Source: CBDCWT01 sp965223305 (GTDB lineage: Bacteria; Planctomycetota; Planctomycetia; Pirellulales; Pirellulaceae). From it: a stretch of 64,000 bases of DNA. Made by a program: the position numbers and the translations under genes. Every line of letters begins with the position of its first letter. Positions within the stretch are counted from its first letter, which is position 1. The DNA lies in the NCBI GenBank assembly GCA_965223305.1, contig CBDCWT010000084.1, positions 376,065 through 440,064 of the forward strand, read 5' to 3'. The notes under the pieces were generated by a model. It had not been told where the DNA came from and ran no database searches. It was given only the letters and a program-made list of their open reading frames with translations. Shown here one piece after another: positions 15,001-26,479 of this stretch.

Positions 15001-18000
15001 CTGGCACGACGGTCGACTTTGCAAACCGTTCGATCTGCAGCAGCTGTGTCGTTGACTCCAGATCAATATCCACCCAGGGGCCCGCATCGTCTCCGGCGAG
15101 CGAGAAATCTGCCGAGATCGTATCCCCCACCGCCGTTCCGTGGAGCACCAAAGTGTCACGATCGCCGGCGGAGCCATCGTTGAAAAAGAAGCTGAAGTCT
15201 TCAGTGTCGAGAAAGTCGACGGTCGTGATGCTACCGCCGTCAGCGACGTTGGTCACCTGCAGCTGGCCGCGGCCCGTTAGCGTGGTGGGGACGACGGAGA
15301 CCTGCTCGCTGACTCCCGCCCGACTACCATCGGGTGCGGCATCAACGAAAACGATTCCCGGTTGGCGCACCGGATCGCGTTCGACGTTGCCGTAGAACAG
15401 ATCGTCGTCGCCAACCCCTCCATCGAAAGTGACGTCGATTCCCCATCCTCGGGGTGTGTCATCAGCCCAGGGATCCAGCGTCAGATCATCATCGCCGCCA
15501 CCGCCCACGACATTAAGAAACGCGGCGTTGTGCACGCCGATCGGCAACGAGCCGTTCAACAACAGCAGGAATTCATTCGCTCCGTCGGCATCCCCCCCAA
15601 CCAAAGATGAATCGACATCACCACCGATGATAACTATCTCGTCCGGCTGATCTGGCTGTGCCCCGTTGTTGTCACCGATCACATTGATCGTACCGCCCGC
15701 CGTCCCGGGTTGAACCGTCAGCAATTCGATGTTGTCACTCGACACCGGCTGAGTCGTAGCGGACGGCGACGTCGAACTCATGGAGACACTGGGTGCGGCC
15801 GAGGCATCGTTGTGGATGTTCAACGCCCCACCCGAGATTGCGGTGACGTTCAACCGATCTCCGCTCAATTGGCCGCTGGCGGGAAGCGGAGGGGCTCCTC
15901 CGTTTACCTGAAACTGAAAACTAGCTGAGAGGGTTACCGTGACGTCGTCGGCAACGCCGCTGGCGCGGACTGAACTCTCCTCGCCCGCATTAATTGTCAG
16001 CTCGGCCTGAGAATCAACGGGAGCGGAAAATGTGGCTGTCTCGATATTCACGTCAAGCAGCATCCCGAGTGGCGTACCGCTGGTGTCGCTCCGAGCAATA
16101 CGAACCAAGCTCTCGGTCGCTTGGATATCGTCAAAGGCGGTACCGACCGGCCGCACTGCGGATCCACTGCCGAAGATGTTGCCAGTCCACGCCGAGCCGC
16201 GGTTGGCCATCGCCTCCGGTTCTGTTGAAGCGTTCACGACGAGCCGATCGTTGCCATCGCCGCCGGATAGCCAGAGCCCGCTGAGTGTCCCGTTGCCAAC
16301 GTCCTGCGTTTTGAGCCCAGTCAGGTTCAAGTCGGGGCCCGCGGAGCCTCCCTCGACACCGGGGTCGTTGTCTGCTGGAATGTTCGGCGGCACCAGCATC
16401 GGTTTCCCGCCGCGAAACACGTTTGCGGAGGTGGCGCTTAGCGGCGTGACCGACAGAATGTCGTCTCCACCCGTTCCTGATACTGTCACCTGGTCGTCAG
16501 CTTCCAAGTCGCCTTCGTAGTTGAGCTGTTCGGTAGCGCGAACGACGACGGTACCGCTGCCGGTATGGAGTCCTTTTACGTCGGCGTCCCCACGACCGGC
16601 CGCGCCGTAGGCAATTGCGACCTGACGCTCGCCATCGCCGGTCTCGTTCGCCAACAGACTGACAACGTCCCGCCCGGATGTTCGCTGTGGACCAGCGTCG
16701 ACGACGAGAGTGGTCGTGTCAGCCAAGCGGAAACTGCCGTTCCACGCCAACTCGATGCGATCGTCTCCTCCTGATGTGTTAAACGAGTTGTCGCGCGAGG
16801 CGAGCATCGTGGCGACCAGAGGAGTGCCACCGCTCGTGGCCGCGTTGGTGATTGTGTCGTCGCCGTTGCCAGCGACCAACAGGAGCTCTTCGAGCTGGCT
16901 GGCAGCATCGACGTCAAACCGCAGGTCGATTGGCGCGGCGCCGTCGCCAAAGTGGATTTCGGTTGCACCGTCATCGTATCCCAGCACGTACGTGTCCCCA
17001 GCGCCGTCCCCGGAATCCGAGACAACCAGTGAGTCGTGACCGCCGCGGGTGTTGAGGTTAAGCTGGCCGTCGATGCCGTTGAGGCCCAGAAACGCATCCA
17101 ACGGGTTTAGATCGCTGGTGACGATGATTGTGTCGTTGCCGTTAGCGAGCAACGCGTCTGTATCGACGTTGTAGGTCGTTCCTTGTTCGGTACTGTGCAC
17201 GTTGAAGAAGTCATCACCCCGTCCCAAGATCAGATTCACTTCCTCGACCCGATCGTAACTGACGATGCCGGCAGCCATTCCCAATCCAGACAGACTGGAA
17301 TGCTGCAGCGTCCCCGTGCGGGCTGCGGTGTTACCGGAGTCGTCTACGTTGACGCGATCGAGGCCCAGTCCCCCTTGAATGGAGATTGGGCCGTCGATCG
17401 GATCCAATCCGCCGTCGAAGACTACACCGAAATCAGACTCTTGGTTGCCGATCGTAATCGAATCCGCCGCGCCGCCTGAGTTGTTCGCTCCTTCGCCAAG
17501 AATCGCTAGGGCCGTCGACGCGGGCAACGATAGAACCTCGAAGGAGTCGGCCGCTGAGTCGCCTCCGGTGGTGTCGTCGCCGCTGAGCGTAACTTCCGTT
17601 AGAGCGGCTGCGCCGCCGGCTCCATCCGGATCCGTGGCGTCAATACGCTCCAACGTGATTCGCTCTGAGCCGCCACCGCCCCGGACAAGCAGGCTCTGGA
17701 AACCACTAAATGTAGTTTCCGTAAAGCCGTGATTTCCCAACACTCGATTTGCACCCGGGTCGGGAGGGTCATCGTCGACAGACAGGAGGTCCGTGTCCGG
17801 CGTACTCGTCGCGTCGAGCGTCAAGCGACCGCCGACCGTGCTGGCCAGTGACAAAGACGCGACTCCATCGAACGACAAACTGAACTGACTGCGAACATTG
17901 ACGACACCACTATTTGCTTCAGCGGCCTCGTCTGAGAAAAAGGCCACCTCTCTCGGTTCGTCCTCGAAGCCGAGTTCCAGTCTATCGTTGGTTCCGCCGT

Positions 18001-21000
18001 TGCCTTCGAAGTGGATCCCGATGTTTTGAGGTCCCAGTAAGCTGCTAACGAAAGCTTGGTTTGTGTGCCCCGGATTCACACTCAGCGCGGTCGCGTCGCC
18101 GCGCAAAGTCAGCTGGCTATTGGTCGACTGGGTCAGCCGTAAGATGTCGCTCTGGTTGTTGCCCAAGATCAGGGCTGTGCTGCCGATCAGCGAACTGCGA
18201 ACCTCTATTCCTGCGCCCGCCGTGTCGTCGCTGTTGTAGTCTCCTCGGATCACTATTCGATCGTCGAAGTTGCCGACTGTATTGTCACCCACTCTTGCTC
18301 CCGCCGAGAGAGTCAGATTGTCTCCCGCCCGCAGCTCGATAGTACCGTCCGTCCCGGTCACTTCGACGACTGCGTGAGTAGCTAACGTGAGGTCTTCTCT
18401 CCCAGCTGATTCGTCCGCAGAAAGTAGAACCAGGCCGTCCGCAGCGGTGGCGCGGACCAGGTTGTTGAAAACTAAGTCACTATTGCTGTTGACCGTAACG
18501 TGCCCGGCGATCAACGTCCCGGTAGAGAGTGCACCTCCGTCGCCGTCCCGGTCCACGTCGACGTCGATGAGCGCGGAGGTGTTGTTGTCCAAAATGATCG
18601 ACTTGATGAGCACGCTGTCGTCGGCCTGTATCTCGAACTCCGTCAGACCTGCCAAATCGGTGACGTCGTCGATGAATACGGACCCCTGAAAGGCCTGTAC
18701 ACGATTGGTGCTCGCCGAGCCGCTGAGGTGGATTGGAGCGTCCGGGATCATCATCACCGAGCCGTTGAGCGCCGTCAGATCGACACCAAAGGCGAGGTCG
18801 ATGCTCGCTGTGACGCCGGCCACGTTATCAAAGGTCAAGAACGTCGCCGCTGTAACGTCACCATCGAGGTCAATTGTCTCGGCCGAATCGATGATGATGC
18901 TGCCGGTCTGCGATGTGACAGCAGCGTGAAACGAGATTGTGTCGTTCGTTCCTTGACCGGTTACTGCGATCGTTCCTGCGGTGACCGGGCCACCGGCGGT
19001 GAGCGCGGCAACATCATCTGCGTCGTCATCTAGTGTGAGGGTAAGACGTACGGCGTTGCTGCCGTCTAGCTCAACCGCACCCAGAGTGAGATCGGTCCCA
19101 GACAGAATGTGCACATCGTCGGGTCCGCTCGCCGAGTCCACGATGTCAGGCAGAGCGACCGAACCACCTCTCGCGTGGACTCTGTTTGAGCCGCCCGAAG
19201 TCGTGGCGAAGTCGAGCCGACGCACGTTGTCGGTTGCCACCACGTTGCCGCTACCGGTCGCGCCCGCCGAGAGCATCAGATCGGCAGCGATTTCAATCTC
19301 GCCGGTGACGTTGGAGACGATCAAGTCGGCAGCCGACGTGACGTCATCGTCGAAAGCAACCCGGCTCGCTTGGTTGACGGCGACGTTTCCCGTCCGCGAT
19401 TCGACCAGACCGAAGAAGAGCAGCGTGTCGTTCAACGCCGAGCTGCCAGCGACGGAAATCGAGCCAGCACGGAGGTCGCCAGAGGTCAAAGTCGAGACAT
19501 CTTCCTGCCCGGTATCGAGCTTGATGTCCAACGCGCCTTGGATATCAACACCAGCCAATACGGCATCGGTACCGGATTCGACCTGCAACTGGCTGGGCGC
19601 TCCGCGGTCCCTGATTTGTGTGAGCTCGATACGCCCGCCAGCGGCAAACAGGTTTCCGTTCGCCCCGACTAGGTTGATTGAGGCCACACCGCCAGCCGCC
19701 GACGCACGCAAGTCGCCCGCCTCGGCAACCAGCTGGACGCCGGGACCAACGTCGACCCCTACCTCAACGGTTTCTAAAGTCAGCGACATGGCCGCTTCTA
19801 CATTGGCGTTGAGAACGACGAACTCCGCTTCGCGAAACAAGACTGAACCGAGAACGTCGACGGCTGCGTCGATCCGCAGCAAGTCGGCGTCCGTGGCTCC
19901 ACTTTCGCCGAACAGCAGCGTCAAGTTTGCCAGGCCATCGGCCAAGTCCACTCCGTCATCCAAGCCGCCCTGCAAAGTAATTCGGTCGTTGCCACTTCCG
20001 GTCGCGTCGTGCTCACTTGAGTCAATCGTCAAGTCGCCGACCTGGAAAACCGTCAGGCTCTCGATCGCCACTCCGCCGCTCGTCCCCGTCACGGCGAGTG
20101 CCGCTCGGCCTGCAGAGCCTGTTGCGGCGTCCACAGTCAACTCGTCAGCGCTGTTCGGAGTCACCAGAGAGTAGGTTGGTATGTTCGAGACCTCGGTTGG
20201 CTCCAGGCCGGTGAAGGTGATCGCCCTGGTTTCTCCGTTTGCCAGCGTCAGCAGATGCTCGCCGCTGCCGAAAGTCGTGCTGTCAGGTGTATAGCGGCCG
20301 GCAGAGACGGACGTGCCGCTGTCGCCAATGATGCGAAGTTGATCGTTCTCGTTCGCCGTTCCAGGCTCGCCCGCATTGAAGACCAGGTTCGTTCCGGAGG
20401 AAATGAGACTCGCCGGCCCCGGAATTGGATTGCCGTTCACAAAGTCGACAATCAGCAAGTCGTCATCGTTGGATCCCGTGACGATGAGTTCGGAAAGGCT
20501 ATTGAAGTCGGCCACATAGAAGACGACTTCCGGTCCGCTTCCCTCGCGGATAACGACCTCCAGCTTGTCGTTTTGGGGAGCGGCTTGGCGGCGGATGATG
20601 ATCGTGTCCGGCACGCCGTTGTTGCCGGGCAAGCTGGGGTCACGCAGGTCCACTTCCAATGGAAGAAACTGACCATTGACGGCCGACGTGTCTTCGATGT
20701 CTTGGAAGCTGACCGTCTGATGAGACGTCGAGCGGAGCCGGCCCGACCGCGGACCCGTCGTGATAAACTCGGGATTCGACACCCCTAGCAAGTCAAGTTC
20801 TAAGGTGTCCCCTGGCGTCGACGTTGGACCGTTCGCGTCGATCGAGATGGCGGTTGCTGTGTCGGGAGCGACTTGGAAGGAGTCAGCTGCCACGTTACTG
20901 GTGTGCACGGTCAGGCTTTCTAGCTGATTCCCATCATCATCGTAGATGAATGCTGCTGAGCCTAAACCGAAGATCTGGTTTTGGATCTTGTTGATGCGGA

Positions 21001-24000
21001 TTGGGCTTGATAAGAGGCTGCTTGAATCTTCCAAGATGAAGGAGTCATCACCACCACCGGCCTGCAATTCCAAATCGGACAGAATGTTGTTGACAGTGCC
21101 TCCCGGCAGCGCGCCATTGCTATCCACGACGAACTGATCCGGCCCACCGCCGCCCACGACGATCAGACGGCTAATTGAAACGCTGTTGATGACGCCGCTA
21201 AGCGTGACCGAGCCGCCAGCTACTGGGTCGGCATTGTCGACATCGACGAACATCGATACCTCACCGTCAGCTTCAACGATAGTGCCGGGCGAGAGGTCGA
21301 TGCCATCCCCCGCCAGCAGCGTGACCGTGCTGCCGGTCGACGCGATGCGAGCAGCATTGTTGACGATCAGGTCATCTTGCGGGTTTGCCGTGTCATTGGC
21401 GGCCAAGGTCAGAGGACCTGAAGAGAGAACAGCCTGGCTGACGGAGAACCCACCAACGGCGGTTAGATGGATCGCTCCGAACCCACTGGAGTTGGCGACC
21501 CCCGAAAGACCGTTCACCGTTCCGATGGTGAGTGGGGTGTTGCTGTCGAGTTCAATGGCGCCGTCCGCCGCGTTGCTCGCAGCCAGTGTCGCAACGGCGA
21601 TTTCCAGTGAGTTGCCCGTGCCGATTCCATTTCGTGCGCGGAGCGAAGCGGCACCGGCGGTGAGGTCGATGAAGGCATCTCCAGAATCGATGATTGCGCC
21701 GTTGAAGGTCGTTATCTGTACTTCACCACTCGTGGTGACCGAACTGAGCGCGATGTCGCTGCCGGCTTCCAGATCGACGATTCCGCTGCCCGCCAGTATT
21801 CTGGTGCCGTCATCCATCACAACTCGTCCGCCGCCGCTACCAGCGGCAATGGCCACGACGCCGCTTGTGGACTCGACAATCAGACCGACAGGTAAGCCAT
21901 CTCCCAGCAAGATGTCGTCGGCGGAAAACAGCCGAGACCGGTCCTGTGTTGCTGGTGATTTGGCTCTCGATGTCCAGACCAGCTTCGCCGATACCTCGGC
22001 CCGCGCCGACGACGGTGATGGCGCCGGAGCCTTGGGCGGCAACCACGGTCGAGTTTCGGGAAAGCTCGACACCGTCGCCCGATGCACTGGCGATCACCGA
22101 AGCAGTTCCTTCAATCACTACGTCGGCCAGGCCAGTCGATAGAATGCCACCACCGTTACTTAGACTGACTCCGGTGTTGAATTCACCCGCTCCTCCAGCA
22201 GTGCCTACGACGCGAATCTCGCCGTCGACCGAAGCAATTCTGGTTGCCAAGATGGGGGATAACGAGCCGTCGATCTGAACACCTAAATTGCGGCTGCCGG
22301 TGCCGCCTCCCCTGCCAGTCAGTGTGATGGCTGCCGTCGCCGCGCCGACTCCCGTGGATTCGACTCTTGCTCCGCCGCCGAGCGTGATACCTGTATTCCC
22401 GTTGCTCCCTGAGGCGGCGCCCGTACCCGGTGATCAAAATGTCTCCAGCAGCCGAACTGACGCGCGAGTCGGCGCCGGTGATGACGACACCATGATGCAA
22501 CTCACTGTCGGGACTTCCGCCGGCAGCTCCCGTGCCGGTGATCGCGATCTGTGATGTAGCGCTAAAGCCGGTCGTTTCGACGATCGCGCCCGCGGCGATG
22601 TGTACGCCAACATTGCTTGGACCCGAGCCTCCCGCAAAACCGGTGATGGCAACTCGCCCCTCGACGGTCGAGACCGTAGCTCCCGCGATCTCGACGCCGC
22701 GGAAATCGCCAGTTGTCGACCCGTCAGCGTTGGCTGCCAAGCGGATGTCACCTCGTTCCGTGAAGATTCCAGCGCCCGCCGTGAGGTCGATTTGGCGAGT
22801 GGCTTGGATGTCGACCGCGCCGCTGGCCGCCGAAGTGATGACGCTGTCGATCCGGATGTCTGTGGCTCGCAACAACAAATCGCTGGCGGCCGTCGCAGAC
22901 CCAAGGTCGAGGGCGGCGTTCATATTAATGACGTCGCTGCCGGCCTGGCCGTCGATCGACAACGACGCGCGAAATCCGCCTCCTCCCGAACCAAGACCGT
23001 CCACATCAACGATGTCGTCGCCGCCGCCTGCGTTGATGGTCAACGATCTCCCTGGGTTGGGAAACGTCGTCACTTCGCCACTAGTTGAGTCAACGCGGGT
23101 CTCAGTTCCGGCAGCGGACACCGTGATCGTCTCCGCCGCAGCACTGTAGTTGAGCACCACGTCGTCAGCACTCACCAAAGAGTCGATCGGCTCGAGCTGC
23201 TCGTACCGGATTGTGTGGTGGCCGTTGACGTCGATCGAGCCGGAACTGTCGTCGATATAGTCGAAAGTTATCAGGTCGTAGTTGCCTTCGCTGCTGTCGA
23301 CCAGTACTAGCGCATCTCCCTCTCCAGACACGCTGTTGCCGCCTCCTCGGAAAATCAATGGGCTCAGCCCGCCTCCGGCAAGGTCCACAGTGAGCGTGTC
23401 ATCTCCGCCACCGGTGTCAATCTCGATCGAATCAAAGTGAGAAAGCGGAACACGGACCGTGTCACTGCTGATCTCCGCTAGGCCCGTACTCGCGGCACCC
23501 GTGCTGCTGCCGATATCTTGAATAAACAGGTTTGAGTCGGCCAACCAGACGGTTAACCTGTTGTTCTCCGCGCTGCTCGTATCGGTGACAGTCAAGATCT
23601 CGTCGTCGATCTCGACGTGTGTGCTCGGGTTGGGTCGCTGCAGGACCACGTCGTTTCCGTCGGGCCCGCCGGCATAGGTCAACGTGAAGACAAAGCCGCC
23701 AGCGGTGAGCGTCGCGCCTTCGGGAAGACTGTGGAAACGCGAGTTACCGACCGATGCGTCCGGCTCGATCAAGTCCACAATCGTAAACTGGGTTCCGAAG
23801 CCGGGATTAGTACCGACCTCAATTTCCAGCCGCGCGTCGTTCAGATCGACTTGTCCGCCGCCGGTGACAGTCACCCGGTCGAAGATCTCTGGACCGTCGA
23901 GACCGACGTGGAAAACTCCCTCCCCAGTCAGCTCTGCAAACGACGGCCCCATCCATCAATTGCAAACCGGCTAATACCCGTCGCGGTTCTAGCTCTTCGG

Positions 24001-24094
24001 GTCCGAACAGCCGGCCAAACGGACGGCCGAGACGCTGGCGCCTGTTCCTGCGGCGAAGTCGCCTCGCCAGCTGACGTATGTTGACAAAAGACAT
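1..24094 (-). CDS. Giant secreted RTX/CHRD/Ig repeat protein, 5' part (runs off left edge)
   Basis: Seen: starting at ATG 24094 the minus strand encodes a basic N-terminus followed by EELEPRRVLAG, the planctomycete LEPR-type sorting or export motif (residues about 34-44). With three one-base homopolymer insertions removed, the frame stays open to base 1, at least about 8,030 codons. From about 21924 to base 1 there is no stop at all. Most of the protein is Gly/Asp-rich beta-repeat sequence (GGGDD, GSGDD). Towards the C-terminal side are RTX-type GGxGxDxLx blocks (3820-3540 and 2730-2450), a CHRD-like domain (3400-3045), a PPC-like domain (about 2020-1560) and Ig-like domains (about 1550-600). 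Family knowledge: such giants are exported, bind calcium and are thought to act in adhesion or the cell envelope. Inferred: one gene, with its C-terminus outside the window. No strong Shine-Dalgarno is visible. The three frameshifts could be sequence errors or early decay. Confidence 0.85.
2450..2730 (-). repeat. RTX-type calcium-binding repeat block B in the giant gene
   Basis: The minus-strand translation shows GGAGDDLLLGGG, GGDGNDELHGG, GGGNDLLFGGGGDDLLVG and GGDDSLDGG, the GGxGxDxLx pattern. The block lies C-terminal to the CHRD-like domain. Confidence 0.85.
3540..3820 (-). repeat. RTX-type calcium-binding repeat block A in the giant gene
   Basis: The minus-strand translation shows consecutive nonapeptide-like motifs such as GGEGNDVLRGG, GGRGDDLIFG, GGDGDDFVAGG and GGNGSDTFLW. 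These fit the GGxGxDxLx pattern of hemolysin-type calcium-binding repeats. Confidence 0.85.
9770..12310 (-). repeat. Three divergent tandem ~282-residue repeats within the giant gene
   Basis: Blocks carrying the landmark YEHVPG / YEHTPG / YEHVPD occur near 11797, 10948 and 10103, a period of roughly 847 bp. Each block also carries a similar order of short motifs: a VTG..L strand, YEHxPG, a GADxI segment, and DVGDDGDSD or a close variant. A weaker relative (IYEQTPAAE) lies near 14226. Block edges are approximate. Confidence 0.7.
21925..21928 (-). other. Frameshift 3 in the giant gene (A4 tract)
   Basis: Removing one T of the coding-strand TTTT run turns SAVFRRRHLAG into SAVSADDILLGDG. This restores the original frame, which then stays open to the left edge of the window. 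Confidence 0.75.
22426..22428 (-). other. Frameshift 2 in the giant gene (C3 tract)
   Basis: The frame reads GDILITGYGRRLREQ, which loses the repeat character. Removing one G of the coding-strand GGG run gives GDILITGTGAASGSNG, and the Gly-rich repeat continues normally. Confidence 0.75.
23947..23950 (-). other. Frameshift 1 in the giant gene (C4 tract)
   Basis: On the coding strand a GGGG run follows the codons for LQLMD. Reading three G instead of four joins the LEPR frame directly to DGPSFAELTGEG in the frame below. The extra base puts the downstream protein in another frame. Confidence 0.75.
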
Positions 24095-24509
24095 AAAGGA
24101 AAGAGGTTTAGTAGCTGCAGACCGGAAACGTCAGATTCCCGGCGTTAACCTGGTGCCAACTAAATGTCCTGCAACAACTTCTGCTGATCCGAAGCGCCAA
24201 CCCCTGATTATCCTGTGGTGCTAAACGAGGGTCAAACAATCGGTCTGAGATTCATCGGGAAATCCCCCATTAGAGGGGGTGTGCGGCCAGGCGTCAATTT
24301 GAGCGATTTGTGAAGGGTATTCGGAAAACGCCGAGTGCGATAGCTGCGGTGCGTTTATGGGTTGTAGCGATTCTTCGTGCTGCTCCTGTCATTCATGCTG
24401 TTCGGATTAGGGTAAGTCTGCAGGTTGTGAGGCCGCTGCGACGAAGACAGCGACATGGGGCTCTCGGTTGATCAATGCGCTGTCAAGACTCGTGAATTAG
24501 GGGTAAACA
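24095..24509. other. Divergent intergenic region
   Basis: This 415-bp non-coding stretch separates the giant minus-strand gene from the plus-strand gene at 24510. It holds the minus-strand promoter described separately. I could not identify a convincing plus-strand promoter in it. Confidence 0.6.
24207..24235 (-). promoter_or_regulatory. Sigma-70-like promoter for the giant gene
   Basis: On the minus strand TTGACC (24235-24230) is followed after exactly 17 bp by GATAAT (24212-24207). This would start transcription near 24200 and leave a 5' leader of about 105 nt before the ATG at 24094. The match is to the general sigma-70 consensus only. Confidence 0.55.
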
Positions 24510-26462
24510 ATGGTTGAGTCCCGTCTGAAGACCTGCCGCCGGCTACAAATCACGATCGGACTGCTCGCCGTAAGCGCGGCGCACGTACCGGTCATCAGCG
24601 GGCAGCAAACGCCGGCACCGGTGATCGACGTTTCTCAGCGAGCTGAAGGGGATACGGAGCGCAGCGTGTTGCGAGAACGCGCTCAACGGCCGCGGCCTGA
24701 CCGTGTTGGTACTTTGGATCGATGGAGAGACTGGGGCCGAGCGGGTTCGGCGATCCCGGTCGAGTCGTGGCAACCAACAGCCGAACGACGGCTGCCGAGT
24801 GGTTTTGCGGCTAAGATCCAGCGAGTGAAGAAGGCTCGGCCGCCAAGAAAATCGGCTTCCCATCCATGGCCGGCAGCGGTCGAGAAGGTGGTGTTGCAGC
24901 CGAGTTTGATCGAGCCGATCCCGAACGCACGCCGTGTTGGCGAAGCACCGATTCGAGTCGTGAGCGCCGACGATGCACGGGCGGACCTCGGGCCGCTAAA
25001 AATCTCGGTCAGCGAGTCAATGCCGCTGCCCCAGAGCGGTCAGTCGCCCAAACAGGCGGCTGCGGCCGAGCGAAGCCCTCGATCGTTGCCCGGCGGGGCC
25101 GCGGTGATAGGGGGACCGCGGTTTCTAAGAGCGAGGCCGATCTCCCGTGCCGCGCCGGCGCAGCCGGCAGCACTTGTTGTGCCTCACGACGACCAGCGGA
25201 CGGCCGACGTAGATCCACCGTCTGCGGATCGTCCAAAGCTACTGAGTTCTCGTGCAACGCTCGATGCGCGAGGCCCGAAGTTGTCAGACTTTATTATTGT
25301 TGCGCCGCCGCCGAGTTCTCGCCGGTCCACACAGCAGCTGGCGGGCCGCACTAAGAAGTCCGCCGAGGCCACTCGGTCGGTCAGCTCGTCAAGGACTCGA
25401 AATTCAGTGATCCGAACAGTTTCGCGGAAGCATCTCAGCCGGCAGTTTTCTCTTGATGTCAGTAAGGCCGGGGAACGAACGGAGGATGCCGCACCCGCGG
25501 GCCCCGCAGAACCGGCCGATATCGATCTCATTCCGGTTGTCGATCCCACTCGGGGAACGACTCCCTCAATGGGAGTGCTCGAATCGGCGTGGAAAGACGA
25601 ACCGGCGACTCGTGAGCCGGCCGAGGACACGAACCGGCGCTCGGGAACGCGCGGGAAAGAAGCTCGCTTTGATCGCGAGTCTCAGCAGCAGCTTCCTCCA
25701 GTAGTGACTCCGGCAATGAGGGCGCGGCAATCCTTGCCCAAGGGACTGGTGAGTGTCGAATCGAGACCGCAGGACACGCCGACCGCCGAGCCACCCGGCG
25801 CTGCAGCCGATATCGCTGCCCACGACGAGCTGACTCGTTGGCGAAGAGAAGGGAAACCGGCAGTCTCGAAACGACGTCGACCGGTGGTCGAGCCTGCTCC
25901 TCAGCTAATGCTGACACAGGGTACCCGGTCAGTGCTGCGACGAGAGGAGTTGCCAGAGCCGTCGCTGCTGATCAGTCCGGTGGCGGAGGAGGCAGAAGAC
26001 CGCCGAGCTGCGGATGATTTCAAACCGATTTCAGAGATTTCGGCAGACATCAGCACAGCTGGAGAAGAGCGTCCGGCCGACTTGGCGGAGCGGCGGTTCG
26101 CGCTGGCGGAGAGTATCGACCACCCGCTGGGGGTTTCGCGCGATGGGATTCAAGCGATGATCCTCTGGGAAGCACCAGCCACAAGCCACCGTCCACTGTA
26201 TTTCGAGGAGGTCAACCTAGAGCGACATGGCTACAGCGCGGGTCTGTTTCAGCCTGTCTTGTCCGCCGCTCACTTTTTCGGACGCGTACCTGCACTACCC
26301 TACCTGATGGCAGCCGAGAAGGGGCAGGTTTGTCACTACACACTGGGTCACTATCGCCCCGGCAGCTGCGCGCCCTACCAGCTGTATCTACCACCGCTGA
26401 GCGTCAAAGGCCTGTCGGTGCAGGCGACGAGCATCTTGGGAATGCTGTATTTGATCCCGTAG
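24510..26462 (+). CDS. Secreted protein with conserved planctomycete C-terminal block
   Basis: This is a 650-residue protein starting at ATG 24510. A basic N-terminus followed by a hydrophobic stretch (LQITIGLLAVSAAHVPVISG) looks like a signal peptide. Residues about 40-530 are low-complexity and rich in Arg, Pro, Ser and Ala, with no domain I recognise. The last ~110 residues are different in character and contain RPLYFEEVNLERHGYS, a QPVLSAAHFFGRVPALPYLM stretch and a YTLGHYRPGS segment. From memory, similar blocks close many uncharacterised planctomycete exported proteins. The function is unknown. The gene is divergent from the giant surface gene, and its 3' end runs straight into a repeat array. 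It may be an envelope component, but the sequence shows only export and the conserved tail. Confidence 0.8.
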   Translation: MVESRLKTCRRLQITIGLLAVSAAHVPVISGQQTPAPVIDVSQRAEGDTERSVLRERAQRPRPDRVGTLDRWRDWGRAGSAIPVESWQPTAERRLPSGFAAKIQRVKKARPPRKSASHPWPAAVEKVVLQPSLIEPIPNARRVGEAPIRVVSADDARADLGPLKISVSESMPLPQSGQSPKQAAAAERSPRSLPGGAAVIGGPRFLRARPISRAAPAQPAALVVPHDDQRTADVDPPSADRPKLLSSRATLDARGPKLSDFIIVAPPPSSRRSTQQLAGRTKKSAEATRSVSSSRTRNSVIRTVSRKHLSRQFSLDVSKAGERTEDAAPAGPAEPADIDLIPVVDPTRGTTPSMGVLESAWKDEPATREPAEDTNRRSGTRGKEARFDRESQQQLPPVVTPAMRARQSLPKGLVSVESRPQDTPTAEPPGAAADIAAHDELTRWRREGKPAVSKRRRPVVEPAPQLMLTQGTRSVLRREELPEPSLLISPVAEEAEDRRAADDFKPISEISADISTAGEERPADLAERRFALAESIDHPLGVSRDGIQAMILWEAPATSHRPLYFEEVNLERHGYSAGLFQPVLSAAHFFGRVPALPYLMAAEKGQVCHYTLGHYRPGSCAPYQLYLPPLSVKGLSVQATSILGMLYLIP

Positions 26463-26479
26463 GTCAAAAGCCCAAAGTA

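Noticed and set aside
20..23149. Dozens of plus-strand frames of 60-400 codons (for example 18981-20174 with 397 codons, 11811-12599, 4866-5576)
   Set aside because: They are antisense to the continuous Gly/Asp-rich minus-strand frame. Their composition (Ser/Pro/Thr/Arg runs) is what the complement of GGC/GAC-rich repeats yields, and no known domain appears in them.
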